From: Gluconacetobacter dulcium
GTDB taxonomy: Bacteria; Pseudomonadota; Alphaproteobacteria; Acetobacterales; Acetobacteraceae
Assembly (NCBI RefSeq): GCF_014174165.1
Contig: NZ_JABEQN010000016.1
Span: 53,755-117,754, forward strand
Reading direction: 5' to 3'
Length of the DNA stretch: 64,000 nt
A program made the translations under genes and the position numbers. The notes beneath the pieces were generated by a model, which saw nothing but the letters and a program-made list of their open reading frames with translations, did no database searches and was not told the origin of the DNA. Below, piece after piece: positions 19,197 to 28,150 of the stretch. Within the stretch, counting starts at the first letter, position 1. Each line of letters opens with the position of its first letter.

Positions 19197-20690
19197 TCAG
19201 GCCGAGTGAGGGCAACCGACAGCCGGACGTTCCACACGCCCAGCCGGCACCGCCGCCACGGGCTCTCCGGCGGGGCCGGGCTGCCGGTGGACGAGCATGG
19301 CCGGCAACCCATCGCGCGGCCGCAGCGTCAGGCGACATTGCGGCACGACTTTCTGGTCCGGCGACAGAACGACCCGGAAGCGTTGTGCGAGGATGGCCAG
19401 ACAGAGAATGGCCTCCGTCATGCCGAAATGCTGACCCGGACACACACGCGGCCCGCTGGCGAAGGGGATGTAGCTGTAGGGTTCGGGCCGGCGCCCGTCC
19501 ATGAAGCGTTCGGGCCGGAATTCATGCGGCGCCTCGAACAGGCTTTCGGTGCGATGCAGAAGCCACGGCACGATCAGGATCAGCGAGCCCGGCCGAACGG
19601 CGATATCCCCGATCTGGTCCGCATCGCCGTTCTGGCGGGCCAGGATCGGCACTGGTGGATACAGCCGCAGCGTTTCCTCGATCACCGCCTGGCACCAGCG
19701 CAATTGCGGCAGATCGTCCACGGTCGGGGCACGGTCACCGCACACGGCGGCGATTTCCTCATGGACCGCGCGCTCCACCCAGGGCGCACGGGCCAGCAGA
19801 TACCACACCCATGTCAGCGTCGCCGCCGTGGTCTCGTGCCCCGCCATGAAGATGGTGGCGGCCTCGTTGCGCAGGGCCACCGCGTTCAGTCCCAGTTCCG
19901 GGTTGCGTTTCTGCCGCCGGACCAGCAGTTCCATCATCGAGTTATGGCTACCCCGGCCAGCCAGATGGTCCTCGACGATCCGGTCGATCACGTTATGCAG
20001 GCGCCGCACCGCCCGCCGCAGGGCCGGCGTGCGCACCATCGGCAGCCCTTCGTCCAGCCCCAGGAAATATCCGGGATTGGTCGAGTCCACCAGCGCCTGA
20101 TATTGCGTAAAACTCTCCGACACTTCGGCCGTGTCGGCATTGCCCAGTTCCTGGCCGAACACGCTGCGCGAGATGATTTCCGCCGTCAGCGCCGCCATTT
20201 CAGGCAAGATGTCGATGGTGGTGCGGTCGGGAATCTGCTGCCATCGCCGCACCATGTCCAGGGCCGTCCGTTCGATGATCGGGCTGAAGGCGGGCACACG
20301 GTCCTTGTGCACGATGTCCGAGACCAGGGCGCGTCGCTGCCGCCAGGTCGGCCCGTCGGAAATAAACAGCCCGTCGCCCAGCAGATATTCCAGCGCACGG
20401 CGCATCTGCGGGCTCTTGCGCTCGTAATTGTCGCGCCGCTTCACCAGGATGTCGCGGATCATTTCGGGCGAATTCACCAGCACGATCTGCCGCCCCAGCA
20501 GCCGGATCTGCGACACTTTTTCCCGATAATCGCCCACGCGCCAGATTGAGAGAAAATCCCGCCGGGCCTGTAGAAGCAGATGCAGATATTTCCCTGGCGG
20601 CCCGGAATAATATGCCGCGTGAACCGGTTCCAGGGCGGTGTCGGAAACATGTTCCACAATCTCGACCGGTTGCCGGAACCGTGCGTACAT
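19197..20690 (-). CDS. Cytochrome P450
   Basis: A heme-thiolate monooxygenase with an unknown substrate. The 497 residues show every core P450 motif: the oxygen-activating I-helix AGHETTAATLTW, the K-helix ExxR as EETLRLYPPVP, the PERF region FRPERFMDG, and the heme loop FASGPRVCPGQ with the ligand C417. An unusual tail of about 80 residues follows the cysteine loop. There is no transmembrane anchor, so it is probably soluble. No ferredoxin or reductase gene is adjacent; electrons must come from elsewhere. It sits 332 bp from an LpxL-like acyltransferase on the same strand. A lipid or fatty acid substrate is possible but unproven. Confidence 0.92.
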   Translation of the reverse strand: MYARFRQPVEIVEHVSDTALEPVHAAYYSGPPGKYLHLLLQARRDFLSIWRVGDYREKVSQIRLLGRQIVLVNSPEMIRDILVKRRDNYERKSPQMRRALEYLLGDGLFISDGPTWRQRRALVSDIVHKDRVPAFSPIIERTALDMVRRWQQIPDRTTIDILPEMAALTAEIISRSVFGQELGNADTAEVSESFTQYQALVDSTNPGYFLGLDEGLPMVRTPALRRAVRRLHNVIDRIVEDHLAGRGSHNSMMELLVRRQKRNPELGLNAVALRNEAATIFMAGHETTAATLTWVWYLLARAPWVERAVHEEIAAVCGDRAPTVDDLPQLRWCQAVIEETLRLYPPVPILARQNGDADQIGDIAVRPGSLILIVPWLLHRTESLFEAPHEFRPERFMDGRRPEPYSYIPFASGPRVCPGQHFGMTEAILCLAILAQRFRVVLSPDQKVVPQCRLTLRPRDGLPAMLVHRQPGPAGEPVAAVPAGRVERPAVGCPHSA

Positions 20691-21022
20691 TGAAAAAAGT
20701 CCCCGATACCTCTAACGCAGACTAACCATTAAGCCATGACGTAAAAAATTCGTCAAGAAAATAAACATAATTCCCAGACTGTCATCACATTCCGAATCAG
20801 AAATGGATGGAGCATTTACCAGATTCCCCAGTGGAAACTTCTCTTCTCCTCGTTTTTTTCAAAAAGAATATCGGAAAAATATTACCCGCCCCTTTCCAAT
20901 ACCAGAAATCATTTATCCAGATCTTCAGGGTCTGACCATTGCATCAACCGCACGCCGTTCCAGAGCATGGCACGCAGAAAGCACACGCCGGATCGACGCC
21001 CGCGCGCATGCACCGGCAGGCG
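20691..21022. other. A+T-rich intergenic region, P450 promoter
   Basis: 332 bp upstream of the minus-strand P450 gene and downstream of the acyltransferase stop. It is much richer in A+T (20740-20930) than the coding DNA around it, as expected for promoters. I see no ORF or clear operator. Confidence 0.5.
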
Positions 21023-22009
21023 CTACGATACCATGCGATTATCGATGAAATACCATTGCGGCGCATGACTGCGCACAAGCGGTTCCACGATCGCATTCAG
21101 GCGCTCGACATCATCCAGCAGCGACGCAGACGCACAAGTCAGGTCGAACGATTCCAGAATCGTCAGCGTGAACCGTACGCCCTCCTCCCTGGTCAGATAG
21201 ACCGGGCAGATCCGCGCGCCCGTCCGGCGGGCCAGACGTGCCACGAGGGCATAATTGGTTTCCAGATTGGCCGGACGACCCAGAAAGGGTGCGCGGATCT
21301 GGCCATTGAACCCTTCGTCGCAGAAGACGAGAAGCTGTCCCCCCGCCTCCAGCACGCGCAGGGCGGGCCGCACCGCCTGGCGTCCGGGCGGCAGCAGCGC
21401 GATGCCCGCCCGCGTGCGCACATACCGCACGATCCAGTGACGGCCCCGGCGCCGGGGCGGGTCATAATTCAGCGAGAGAGTCAGCCCCAGATCGCTCAGG
21501 CACTGCATCAGGATTTCCCAGTTGCTGAGATGCAGCCCCATGAAGATGACCGGGCCATCGCGACATTCCTTCAGATGCTCCACCCCGACATGGCACACGC
21601 CGCCCGGCCGGCGCGCCAGTCGCGTAACAGCCGAATACTCGACCATCTGCCGCCCCTGCGATTCCACATAGGCATCGACCATCCCCGCGATCGCATCCGG
21701 CTGCCGGTCGGGAAAAAGCACTGTAAAATTGGCGCGGGCGCGCTGCATGGGGCCGACATAGGCACGCGGAACAAGCACACGCCCCAACCACCGGCCAAAA
21801 TGCGAACACCGGACGGCAGGAACCATCCTGAACGCAAAAAAGAACGCCAGGTCAAAGAGATTTCCACGATTATCCCGCACCCAATAGCGCAGGAAGCGCT
21901 GGCGCGCCTCCCCTCCCGCCAGAAAATCCGCCAGAGGGGGCGCCGCGACCGGCCGATACGTCCATGCCTTGCGTTTGCCCGGCGGCGGAGGCGGCGTCAG
22001 TACGGACAT
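21023..22009 (-). CDS. LpxL/HtrB-like lysophospholipid/lipid A acyltransferase
   Basis: An inner-membrane acyltransferase of the family that adds secondary acyl chains to lipid A; related members acylate ornithine lipids or other glycolipids. From ATG 22009 there are 328 residues, a usual length for the family. The catalytic H-x4-E appears as HLSNWE (near residue 145), followed by a central region with FCDEGFNGQIRAPFLG, equivalent to the D-x-x-G-x-x-x-P-F-G block. LARRTGARICPVYL follows and then a C-terminal PQWYFIDNR. A hydrophobic segment near residues 40-55 anchors it. An upstream in-frame ATG at 22117 adds 36 atypical residues and is rejected. Substrate not deducible. Confidence 0.85.
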   Translation of the reverse strand: MSVLTPPPPPGKRKAWTYRPVAAPPLADFLAGGEARQRFLRYWVRDNRGNLFDLAFFFAFRMVPAVRCSHFGRWLGRVLVPRAYVGPMQRARANFTVLFPDRQPDAIAGMVDAYVESQGRQMVEYSAVTRLARRPGGVCHVGVEHLKECRDGPVIFMGLHLSNWEILMQCLSDLGLTLSLNYDPPRRRGRHWIVRYVRTRAGIALLPPGRQAVRPALRVLEAGGQLLVFCDEGFNGQIRAPFLGRPANLETNYALVARLARRTGARICPVYLTREEGVRFTLTILESFDLTCASASLLDDVERLNAIVEPLVRSHAPQWYFIDNRMVS

Positions 22010-22306
22010 GAAGAAGAACCCGTGCGGCAGAATAGGATGCGAGGAAACCGACCAGGGCCGACATGGTCCACGATCGCAACGACCACCCCATATTCCGTCG
22101 TCACGGAAAAAAAACAATTCTTAATATCTGGTTAAAACAGGGCAAACGAAAAATAATTTCCGTCAGAACGCACTATTCCCGCCCCTGGCGTCGCCATCGA
22201 CCGTCACAGACCAGAACGATGCCGGAAAAACCGCCCGACAGCCTTCAGAGCCTGCCTGGAAACGCGCGCGGGTCATCGCCGCCCGCTTGCACGTCCAAAC
22301 GGCCGC
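22010..22306. other. Intergenic region, no gene seen
   Basis: 297 bp. The A+T-rich part 22080-22180 is a likely promoter for the acyltransferase. The rest shows only a short GAGCCTG-CTGG stretch loosely like the ends of the inverted-repeat elements, too weak to call a third copy. Confidence 0.4.
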
Positions 22307-23515
22307 TCAGGCCACCCGCACCAGCCCCCGCACGGTCTCACCCGTCGTCCCAGGAAAGACCCGCGCCAGCGCGCCATGGGGCACGCCCAGATGGTCGCGC
22401 AGCACACCGGCCGCGACGGCGCGCAGGTCGGTCGTCGGCGCCAGGTCGCGGTTTTCGAAAAGCTGATCGGGCCGCAGGCCGGGCCAAGTGCCCCCCACCC
22501 GCCCCCCGGCCACGGCACCGCCCAGCAGAAAGGCGACGGTCGCCGTGCCATGGTCGGTGCCGCCGGTGCCGTTCATGCGTACGGTCCGGCCGAATTCGGT
22601 CATGGCCAGCACGACCGTCCGGCGCCATTCCGCCCCCAACGCCTCGCGCAACGCCTGCACACCGCGATCGAGCTGGCCCAGAGGCCCCTTCAGCCGCCCG
22701 ACCTGCCCGGCATGGGTATCCCACCCGCCAATCTCCAGCGCCGCGACGCGCGGCCCCTGCGGCGCGGCCAGCATCTGCCCGGCAGCCGTCGAGAGAACGG
22801 AGAACGGGTCCGGCTTGTGTCCATCCGCCGGACGCGAGGCAGCCGGCGCCCCCTCCATGAGGGAATCGGAGAAGCCGCGCGCCTTCAATCCATCACGAAA
22901 GGCCGGTCCCGTCAGGGGGTCGGCCGCATTGAGCGCCGCGATCTGCTGGTACAGCGCCGGGTCCGGATGCTGGCTGGCAGCCGGCGCATAGGTGCCGATA
23001 TGCGCCGAACCCCGCAACAGCAGCGGCACGGACAGGCCCATGGCAAGCCCATACCCGTCCGGGCGCCGGCCTTGCCCCGGCAGAGCGGCCACGGCGCGGT
23101 TCAGCCAGCCATTGTCCAGCCGCTGGTCCGCACCGCTTTCCAGATAATCCTGCGCCTCGAAATGCGACCGGCTGCGATAATGCCCGGCCACCGCATGGAT
23201 CGGCAGCATCTGCCCCGCGCCATACAGTTCGTGCATCCCCGCCAGTGCCGGATGCAGGCCATAGAAACCGCCCAGATCCAGCAATCCCCCCTCCTGCCCC
23301 GGCTGCGGCAGCAACAGGCCCTGCCGATGCGCCACGATGTCGGGGTCGCCATAGGGCGTCACGGCCGCCAGCCCGTCGAGCGCACCGCGCAGGATGATCA
23401 CGACGAAACGCGGATCATCCGGCCCGCCCCCCGTCCCGGCGAGGGCCAGCGAAGACCGCCCCATTGTCCAGCTTGCGGCAAGCCCCAGCAGGGCGGAACG
23501 ACGACGGATCATCAT
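22307..23515 (-). CDS. DUF1501 family exported protein
   Basis: A secreted protein of the alkaline-phosphatase-like/sulfatase-like DUF1501 family, with no settled function. The 402 residues start with an export signal that includes an RRR motif near the N-terminus (MMIRRRSALLGLAASW), compatible with Tat export. Typical motifs are LRGALDGLAAVTPYGD, SHFEAQDYLESGA, the metal-site-like IGGWDTHAGQ, MTEFGRTVRMNGTGGTDHG and a final PGLRPDQLFENRDL. It starts 3 bp after the stop of the DUF1800 gene, so the two are translationally coupled and presumably work together. Confidence 0.9.
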   Translation of the reverse strand: MMIRRRSALLGLAASWTMGRSSLALAGTGGGPDDPRFVVIILRGALDGLAAVTPYGDPDIVAHRQGLLLPQPGQEGGLLDLGGFYGLHPALAGMHELYGAGQMLPIHAVAGHYRSRSHFEAQDYLESGADQRLDNGWLNRAVAALPGQGRRPDGYGLAMGLSVPLLLRGSAHIGTYAPAASQHPDPALYQQIAALNAADPLTGPAFRDGLKARGFSDSLMEGAPAASRPADGHKPDPFSVLSTAAGQMLAAPQGPRVAALEIGGWDTHAGQVGRLKGPLGQLDRGVQALREALGAEWRRTVVLAMTEFGRTVRMNGTGGTDHGTATVAFLLGGAVAGGRVGGTWPGLRPDQLFENRDLAPTTDLRAVAAGVLRDHLGVPHGALARVFPGTTGETVRGLVRVA

Positions 23516-23518
23516 GGG

Positions 23519-24826
23519 TCAACGCCTCTGGAATTCGGGGGAGGAAAACAGCAGGGCCAAAGCATCCTGGCGCGATCCCGCCTGGCGCATCGCCAGCACG
23601 GTCGGCTGCCGCAGCGCCGGGCCGAGCGCGGCATGAGCGATCTCCAGCGGGTCGCCCTCGCGGACATGCGCCGCCATCCGCCACGCCCAGTCGGTGCGCG
23701 CCAGCAGGTCGGCCGGCGCCGACCAGTCCGCCGCGCGGTCGCTCCACCCGTTGGGCAGCGGCGCCGTCCACAGCGGCTGGCCCAGCCCGGCAAAGGCCGC
23801 GAACAGGATATGCGCGGGCGAATGCGGGTCGTCCGGCTGGCTCGGTGCGCCACCCAGCGACAGCGCGCGCATGACGGCGGTGGCATAATCCATCGGCGAA
23901 CGGAACTTGCCGCCGGGCCGCGCCGCATCGGGCAGATCGGCCAGCGCCAGCGCGGCCGCCCCCAGATCCCCTCCGCTGGCCTGAAGAACGGCGACGATCC
24001 GCGCGACATCGCGCGGCGCCGGCGTGTCGGAGATAAAATGGCCAACCAGTTGCGTGGCGATGTGGCGATAGGTCGCCGGGTGCGTGCCCAGGAAACGCAG
24101 CGCCTGCACACCCCCCTCCTCGCCTTCGGGAAACACCTGCCCCATCACGGTCTTCTCGCCCGGCTCATGCGCCCGTTCGCGGAAGGCGAAGCCCGGCCGG
24201 TCGGCACGCATATCGATGCCCCACCCGGTCAGGATGGCGGCAAACGCCGTCACGTCGGCCTGGCTATACCCGGCGGCGGGCGAAACCGTATGCAGTTCCA
24301 GGCATTCGCGCGCCAGGTTCTCGTTCAGGCCCTTGTGGCTTTTCCGCCCGACGGGGCTGTCCGGCCCGATGGAGGACGCATTGTCCAGATACATCAGCAT
24401 GGCCGGATGGCGCATGACGGCCAGCAGCATATCGACGAAACGCCCCGTCACATGCGGACGGATCGCCTCGCGCATATAGGCCCCCACCACGCCGCGCGTA
24501 CCCCCCTGACGCAGGCTGACGGTGAAATGATTGAACCAGAACCACGCCAGCCGCTCGCGAAACGGCTGTTCCGTCAGCAGCAGCGTGTCCAACTGGGTCG
24601 CGACCTCGGCCAGGAAGATCGGCTTGACCAGCGGATCACCCTGCATCTTCTCCTGCCGCTGCGTCCGCAGGGCGATCAGCCCGTCGGCGGTGTCGCCCAC
24701 GCCGATGAAGCGGGCGGCATCCGGCCCCTGCACCTGCCCGGCCAGCCAGTCGCGCGAGGCTTCCCGCGGCAGGTCCCCGCCGCGCTCCCCCCAACCAAAC
24801 CGGTTGACGACACTGGAAAGCTGCAT
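23519..24826 (-). CDS. DUF1800 family protein
   Basis: A 435-residue protein of a family that almost always accompanies DUF1501 proteins. Features: N-terminal VVNRFGWGERGG; WFNHFTV-like core AWFWFNHFTVS; VGAYMREAIRPHVTGRF; MLMYLDNASS; LNENLARECLELHTV, the most conserved block; and late LFSSPEFQRR. There is no obvious signal peptide in the short N-terminus, in contrast to its partner. It is the first gene of the two-gene unit. The pair has been linked to surface or exported enzymes in proteobacteria and planctomycetes, but the reaction is unknown. Confidence 0.9.
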   Translation of the reverse strand: MQLSSVVNRFGWGERGGDLPREASRDWLAGQVQGPDAARFIGVGDTADGLIALRTQRQEKMQGDPLVKPIFLAEVATQLDTLLLTEQPFRERLAWFWFNHFTVSLRQGGTRGVVGAYMREAIRPHVTGRFVDMLLAVMRHPAMLMYLDNASSIGPDSPVGRKSHKGLNENLARECLELHTVSPAAGYSQADVTAFAAILTGWGIDMRADRPGFAFRERAHEPGEKTVMGQVFPEGEEGGVQALRFLGTHPATYRHIATQLVGHFISDTPAPRDVARIVAVLQASGGDLGAAALALADLPDAARPGGKFRSPMDYATAVMRALSLGGAPSQPDDPHSPAHILFAAFAGLGQPLWTAPLPNGWSDRAADWSAPADLLARTDWAWRMAAHVREGDPLEIAHAALGPALRQPTVLAMRQAGSRQDALALLFSSPEFQRR

Positions 24827-24950
24827 GGTCCGCTCCAGATGCAGAAAAACGACCCCAGGCCGCGTGTGGCTTGTTCAATCACCAAGCGTGGTTGCGCTTT
24901 GTGGCGACAATCTGTCCTTCAGCCACACAGGAGCCGGGTTGCCTATTCTT

Positions 24951-25988
24951 TCATAATATCTTCATCATTTTCGCGACGACGACATTCACCGCCACCAGCA
25001 GGGCCGCCCCCACGATCGTCGAGACCAGCCGATCGACCAGGATCGCTTCGCCAATGGGCTTCCCCCCACCGACCAGCACCATGATCAGCGGCGTCGCGAC
25101 CATGCTATAGAGCATGTAATTATGCTTGCGCGCCACCATGCTCGCAATGCCAAGCCCCGCCAGAAACAGAATGAATGCACCGCCCGAAGGCGCATGAAAC
25201 AGAAACAGGCACGACAGCAGCACGCCAAGCGAAGCCCCAAGCGCGCGCTGCGAAGCGCGGATCGGCACAGGCTCCAACGGCCGCCGGCACAGCAGCGCCA
25301 CGGTCAGCGCCGCCCAGAGGGCATGCCGCTCCGGCCAGAGCACATCCATCGCCAGGGTCAACGCCATCAGGACGGAGAGCCTGAGCGGAAACTGGCAGGC
25401 CGACAGGCTGCGGCACGACCGCCCCCACCGTCGCAGCTTCGCCCGCAGCCCGATACCGGGCAGCGGGGGCGGCAGCGGCGCGGCAGGCGCCCCCGCTGCC
25501 CGAACCGAAATCAGGCACGCGGCCGTAATCCCTCCCGTCATCACCGGCACCACCAGCGCATGCGGATGATGCGCCTGTCGGGCCATTTCGGTCAGGATCA
25601 CGACGAAGACGATGAACCGCCCCGTGACGATCGCCGCGATCCGGTCGAAATTCCCGATCACGGCCGCCAGCGTCGTCGCCCCCCACAGCCCCATATCCGC
25701 CCACCCCCCGCCACCGGCGAGGCACCCGCCAACAAGACACGCCAGAAAAAGCGAGAGCGTAATCAGCCCGATCTCCTCCATCCGCGTCCGCGCCGAGCCA
25801 TGGAGCGTCACATTGCTGGCCAGCAGCGCCCCCGTCGCAACCGCCAGCCCCATCCCCAGCCGCCCCGCCAGAAGGCCGAGCACGATCGGCAGCACGATCA
25901 GCCCACTGGGCAGGGCAATGTCCAGCCACCGCAATTCCGTCTGCCGGTCCAGACGCAGCACGTCCGCCATATGGCTCTTCAAACCCAC
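24951..25988 (-). CDS. FUSC-type inner membrane protein (aromatic acid efflux-like)
   Basis: A 345-residue polytopic protein resembling the FUSC/fusaric acid resistance and AaeB families, which help export aromatic acids. It has two halves of about five hydrophobic helices each (roughly residues 27-145 and 205-345), split by a Pro/Ala-rich cytoplasmic loop (GAPAAPLPPPLPG). Second-half features ALWAALTVALLCRRP and MLYSMVATPLIMVLVGGG are typical of the family. It is divergent from a marR gene, with palindromes in the shared 89 bp gap; MarR control of an efflux protein is the usual logic of this arrangement. Confidence 0.78.
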   Translation of the reverse strand: MGLKSHMADVLRLDRQTELRWLDIALPSGLIVLPIVLGLLAGRLGMGLAVATGALLASNVTLHGSARTRMEEIGLITLSLFLACLVGGCLAGGGGWADMGLWGATTLAAVIGNFDRIAAIVTGRFIVFVVILTEMARQAHHPHALVVPVMTGGITAACLISVRAAGAPAAPLPPPLPGIGLRAKLRRWGRSCRSLSACQFPLRLSVLMALTLAMDVLWPERHALWAALTVALLCRRPLEPVPIRASQRALGASLGVLLSCLFLFHAPSGGAFILFLAGLGIASMVARKHNYMLYSMVATPLIMVLVGGGKPIGEAILVDRLVSTIVGAALLVAVNVVVAKMMKIL

Positions 25989-26032
25989 GGGATCGGCCTC
26001 CCCCAGTCATAGGCACACACAAATCAATACGC

Positions 26033-26075
26033 TATGCGTAGCATATGAGCATACAAAAGATACGCAGTACGTACT
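26033..26075. promoter_or_regulatory. Palindromes in the FUSC/marR divergent promoter, MarR operator candidates
   Basis: Two inverted repeats lie in the 89 bp gap: TATGC-GTA-GCATA (26033-26045) and the perfect 10 bp palindrome AGTACGTACT (26066-26075), which ends two bases before the marR ATG. Similar TACG/CATA half-sites recur between them. Autoregulation by MarR is the simplest reading. Confidence 0.55.
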
Positions 26076-26077
26076 AA

Positions 26078-26524
26078 ATGACAGACATACGCACCCGCGA
26101 TATCGCCCGGTTGATGAGCGGCATCCTCTGGCTGGGCCGCCGCCTGCGCCGCGAGCGTCCCGAGGACTCCCTGCCGCTGGCGATGATCGGCATCATGGGC
26201 ACGCTCTACCGGCTCGGCCCGATGCCGGCGGCAAAACTGGCGGCGCACGAACTCCTGCAACCCCAGTCCCTGACGCGCATCGTCGCCACGCTGCAACAGC
26301 ATGGCCATATCGCGCGCCAGCCCAACCCGGCCGACCGGCGCGAAATCATCCTTTCGCTCACCCAGGACGGCCTGCGCGCCCTCTCCGCCGACATGGAAAG
26401 GCGGCGGGAATGGCTGGCCCGCGCCATGGCCCACGCCCTGACGGCGGAGGAACGCGCCAGATTGCTGGCCTGCGAGGACATCTTCGCGAAACTCGCCTGG
26501 TACGAACCCGACGATCCGGCCTGA
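26078..26524 (+). CDS. MarR family transcriptional regulator
   Basis: A 148-residue winged-helix regulator, probably a dimer that responds to small aromatic or lipophilic ligands. The domain is clear: MGTLYRLGPMPAAKLA, then the recognition helix HELLQPQSLTRIVATLQQHG and the wing with the family signature NPADRREIILSLTQDG. Dimerisation helices lie at both ends. It is divergent from the FUSC gene and 117 bp upstream of a DHA2 drug transporter, so it may control both. The ATG at 26078 gives a normal family length. Confidence 0.92.
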   Translation: MTDIRTRDIARLMSGILWLGRRLRRERPEDSLPLAMIGIMGTLYRLGPMPAAKLAAHELLQPQSLTRIVATLQQHGHIARQPNPADRREIILSLTQDGLRALSADMERRREWLARAMAHALTAEERARLLACEDIFAKLAWYEPDDPA

Positions 26525-26641
26525 ACGGCATACGCCTCCACAACGCCCGCACATCGCGGCAGAACCGTTTCCTTTCCCGAAGAAAAGCCGCAGAAAGATC
26601 CCGACAGCCCGCATCCGTCAGCCTCCACCGAAAGCCGCACC

Positions 26642-28150
26642 ATGAATGCCGCCCCCACACCCCGCCCCGATGACGACAGGCTGGACCCGCACCTGCTGCG
26701 CATCGCGGCGGTGGTGGTCCTGGGCACGTTCATGTCGATCCTCGACACCACGATCATCAATGTGGCGATCCGCGACCTGTCGCACGATTTCGGGGCGTCG
26801 CTGGCCACGACCCAATGGATCTCGACCGGCTACATGCTGGCCCTGGCCACCGTCATCCCCCTGACCGGCTGGGCGGCCGACCGCTTCGGCACCAAGCGGC
26901 TGTATATGACATCGATCCTCCTGTTCCTCGGCGGCTCCGCCCTGTCGGGCGCGGCGTGGTCCATGCCGACGCTGATCCTGTTCCGCGTGCTCCAGGGGCT
27001 GGGCGGCGGCATGATCATGCCCGCCGGCATGACGATCCTCAGCCACGCCGCCGGCCCCAGGCGCATCGGCCGGCTGATGGGCATCATCGGCGTGCCGATG
27101 CTGCTGGGGCCGATCTGCGGCCCGATCCTCGGCGGCTGGCTGGTCGATGACGTGTCATGGCGCTGGATCTTCTTCGTCAACCTGCCCGTCGGTACCATCG
27201 CGCTCTACGCCGCCCGGCGCGTTCTGGCGCCCGACGACCCCAAGCCCCACCATGCGCTGGACTGGCCGGGCCTGCTGCTGCTCTCGCCGGGGCTGGCGAT
27301 CTTCGTCTTCGGCCTCGCCCGGATCGCGGCGGCCGGCGATTTCAGCGCCCCCGCCGGAGACATCGCGGCCATTACCGGCCTGGCGCTCATATCCGCCTTC
27401 ATCGTCCATGCGCGGCGCCATCAGGACCCGTTGATCGACGTGCGGATGTTCACCCGCCGCACGGTCGGCGCCTCCGCGCTGACCACCTTCCTGTTCGGCA
27501 CCGCCTTCTTCGGCATGTCCCTGATCCTGCCGCTCTATTTCCAGATCGTCCGGGGTGAGCCCGCCTTCGATGCCGGCCTTCTCCTCGCCGCCCAGGGCAT
27601 CGGCGCGATGTTCTCCATGCCGCTCGCCGCCCGCATGACCGACCGGATCGGCGCCGGCAAGGTCGTCCTGACGGGCCTGACATGCGTGGCGGCCGGCATG
27701 CTGGCCCTGAGCCGGATCGAGAGCACCACCCCCTTCTGGGCCATCGAACCGATGCTGTTCCTGCTCGGCCTGGGCATGGGCGCCACCATGATGCCTTCGA
27801 TGAGCGCGGCGATGAGCACCGTGCAGCGCCATCAGGTCGCCCGCACCACCAGCGGGCTGAACGTGGTGCAGCGCGTCGGCGGCTCGATGGGCACGGCACT
27901 GCTCGCTGTGGTGCTGAGCCACCAGTTGTCCGACATCACCCCCGGCGCCCAGGGCGGCCTGGGGGCGCTGCGCACCCTCCCTCCGGCCACGCAAGCCCCT
28001 CTGGCATCCGCGCTCAACGCGGCCTTCGGCCATACCTTCCTGTGGTCGTTCGCGATCATCCTCCTCGCCATCGTCCCGGCCCTCTTCCTCCCACGAAAGA
28101 AAAGCGGCGCCCGAACGGACGAAGGCGCAACCCTCTCCGCCATGGAGTGA
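26642..28150 (+). CDS. DHA2 (EmrB/QacA) family MFS drug exporter
   Basis: A 502-residue proton-driven multidrug exporter of the inner membrane, predicted with 14 helices. Diagnostic features are SILDTTIINVAIRDL (motif D1) in helix 1, AADRFGTKR (motif A) after helix 2, FRVLQGLGGG in helix 4 and motif C (MLLGPICGPILGGWLVD) in helix 5, which marks exporters. It follows marR on the same strand. No membrane-fusion (EmrA) gene is nearby, so it would act alone or with a distant partner. The substrate is unknown; the regulator and FUSC neighbour suggest toxic aromatic compounds. Confidence 0.9.
   Translation: MNAAPTPRPDDDRLDPHLLRIAAVVVLGTFMSILDTTIINVAIRDLSHDFGASLATTQWISTGYMLALATVIPLTGWAADRFGTKRLYMTSILLFLGGSALSGAAWSMPTLILFRVLQGLGGGMIMPAGMTILSHAAGPRRIGRLMGIIGVPMLLGPICGPILGGWLVDDVSWRWIFFVNLPVGTIALYAARRVLAPDDPKPHHALDWPGLLLLSPGLAIFVFGLARIAAAGDFSAPAGDIAAITGLALISAFIVHARRHQDPLIDVRMFTRRTVGASALTTFLFGTAFFGMSLILPLYFQIVRGEPAFDAGLLLAAQGIGAMFSMPLAARMTDRIGAGKVVLTGLTCVAAGMLALSRIESTTPFWAIEPMLFLLGLGMGATMMPSMSAAMSTVQRHQVARTTSGLNVVQRVGGSMGTALLAVVLSHQLSDITPGAQGGLGALRTLPPATQAPLASALNAAFGHTFLWSFAIILLAIVPALFLPRKKSGARTDEGATLSAME

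Noticed and set aside
22246..22275. Possible third copy of the inverted-repeat element
   Set aside because: Only GAGCCTG and a few bases match; the inner block and right arm are absent.
22376..25084. 902-codon plus-strand frame opposite DUF1501/DUF1800
   Set aside because: It spans two real minus-strand genes and their gap; the composition (Arg, Gln, His, Pro) is typical of antisense frames in GC-rich DNA.
26642..28150. DHA2 transporter as a tripartite EmrAB-TolC pump
   Set aside because: No membrane fusion protein or outer membrane channel gene is adjacent, so the pump complex is not supported here.
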